From Geobacter sp. (lineage in GTDB: Bacteria; Desulfobacterota; Desulfuromonadia; Geobacterales; Geobacteraceae), in the NCBI GenBank assembly GCA_003857395.1, contig RPRC01000312.1:1-5376 (forward strand): a stretch of 5,376 nt of DNA, in the 5' to 3' direction. The notes under the pieces are model-generated. The model was not told the origin of the DNA and did not search any database. It worked only from the letters and a program-made list of their open reading frames with translations. Shown in pieces: positions 5,206 through 5,376 of the stretch; the first letter of the stretch is position 1, and the number at the start of each line of letters is the position of its first letter. A program made the translations under genes and the position numbers.

Positions 5206-5376
5206 ATGTTAACTTCCAGAAAGAAATCTAAGAAGAATGCAGGTGATCGTCTTCCGCCATTTAGCCCAATTCTCTTTGAAGAGATGGATTCTGTAGCCTA
5301 TCAAGCACTTTCAGGAAGTGCAGCCAAAGCACTACCATATTTCAAGCGGATTCACGGAATATTGAAGAGAAAATCC
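5206..5376 (+). CDS. Unrecognised gene, N-terminal 57 codons only
   Basis: An open frame starts at ATG 5206, one base after the excisionase stop (TGAAATG), and stays open to the window edge. AAAGGG (5194-5199) provides a ribosome-binding site, so translation is coupled to the excisionase gene. The visible protein begins with a basic segment (MLTSRKKSKKNAGDRLPPFSP) and continues ILFEEMDSVAYQALSGSAAKALPYFKRIHG. The pattern 'basic tail, LPPF, S-x-AY-x-ALSG-A-KAL-Y' reminds me of small helix-turn-helix proteins that often follow AlpA genes in proteobacterial integrative elements and are sometimes annotated as replication-related. With only the N-terminus visible I cannot assign a function. Partial because of the window end, not because of a mutation. 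Confidence 0.7.
   Translation, partial: MLTSRKKSKKNAGDRLPPFSPILFEEMDSVAYQALSGSAAKALPYFKRIHGILKRKS

Larger units (their letters stand above)
2382..5376. mobile_element. Left end of an ssrA-integrated element (island or ICE), continues past window
   Basis: Everything after the ssrA CCA end looks like mobile DNA: a tyrosine integrase, a DUF6499/DUF2285-type regulator, an AlpA-type excisionase and an unrecognised small gene, all on the + strand. The regulator region (about 3812-4967) is visibly richer in A and T than the backbone genes. The right end, cargo and any transfer or replication genes are not in view, so I cannot say whether it is a conjugative element, a mobilisable island or a defective remnant. 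Confidence 0.8.

Overview
The window joins a stretch of chromosomal backbone (about 1-2381) to the left end of an integrative element (from the 3' end of ssrA to beyond 5376). I infer a delta-type proteobacterium, possibly Geobacter/Desulfuromonas-like. The reasons are the style of SmpB, of the amidohydrolase and of the tmRNA tag (GCC resume codon, encoded tag ADNYDYALAA), moderate GC, and short intergenic arrays built on CTGTYC-type heptamers. No single marker settles the taxonomy.

Backbone: a cytosine-deaminase/chlorohydrolase-type metal-dependent amidohydrolase (154-1425) is followed after 37 bases by smpB (1463-1930). A spacer with two opposed heptamer-repeat arrays comes next, then a complete one-piece tmRNA gene, ssrA (2030-2381, CCA encoded). 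SmpB and tmRNA are the two partners of trans-translation ribosome rescue, and they sit side by side.

Element: directly after the CCA end of ssrA come a terminator, short GTCCGA repeats and a P4-type tyrosine integrase (2561-3811) pointing away from ssrA. This is the classic arrangement of an island or ICE that uses the ssrA 3' end as its attachment site. The integrase is closed by a rho-independent terminator (3862-3893). Next is a 308-residue protein (3940-4866) that I read as a two-domain regulator of the DUF6499 plus DUF2285 type (FseA-like). After it lies a perfect 20-bp palindrome (4872-4891) in the promoter region of an AlpA/RdfS-like excisionase (4968-5204). The excisionase is coupled to the first 57 codons of an unrecognised gene (5206 to the edge).

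How the genes may work together: in the Mesorhizobium symbiosis ICE, an FseA-type DUF2285 protein activates the excisionase gene rdfS, and RdfS turns the integrase toward excision. The same three functions (integrase, DUF6499/DUF2285 regulator, AlpA-type excisionase) lie consecutively here, with a strong candidate operator between regulator and excisionase. The working model is a compact excision-control module at the left end of an ssrA-integrated element. No conjugation, quorum-sensing or cargo gene is visible, and the right attachment site lies outside the window.
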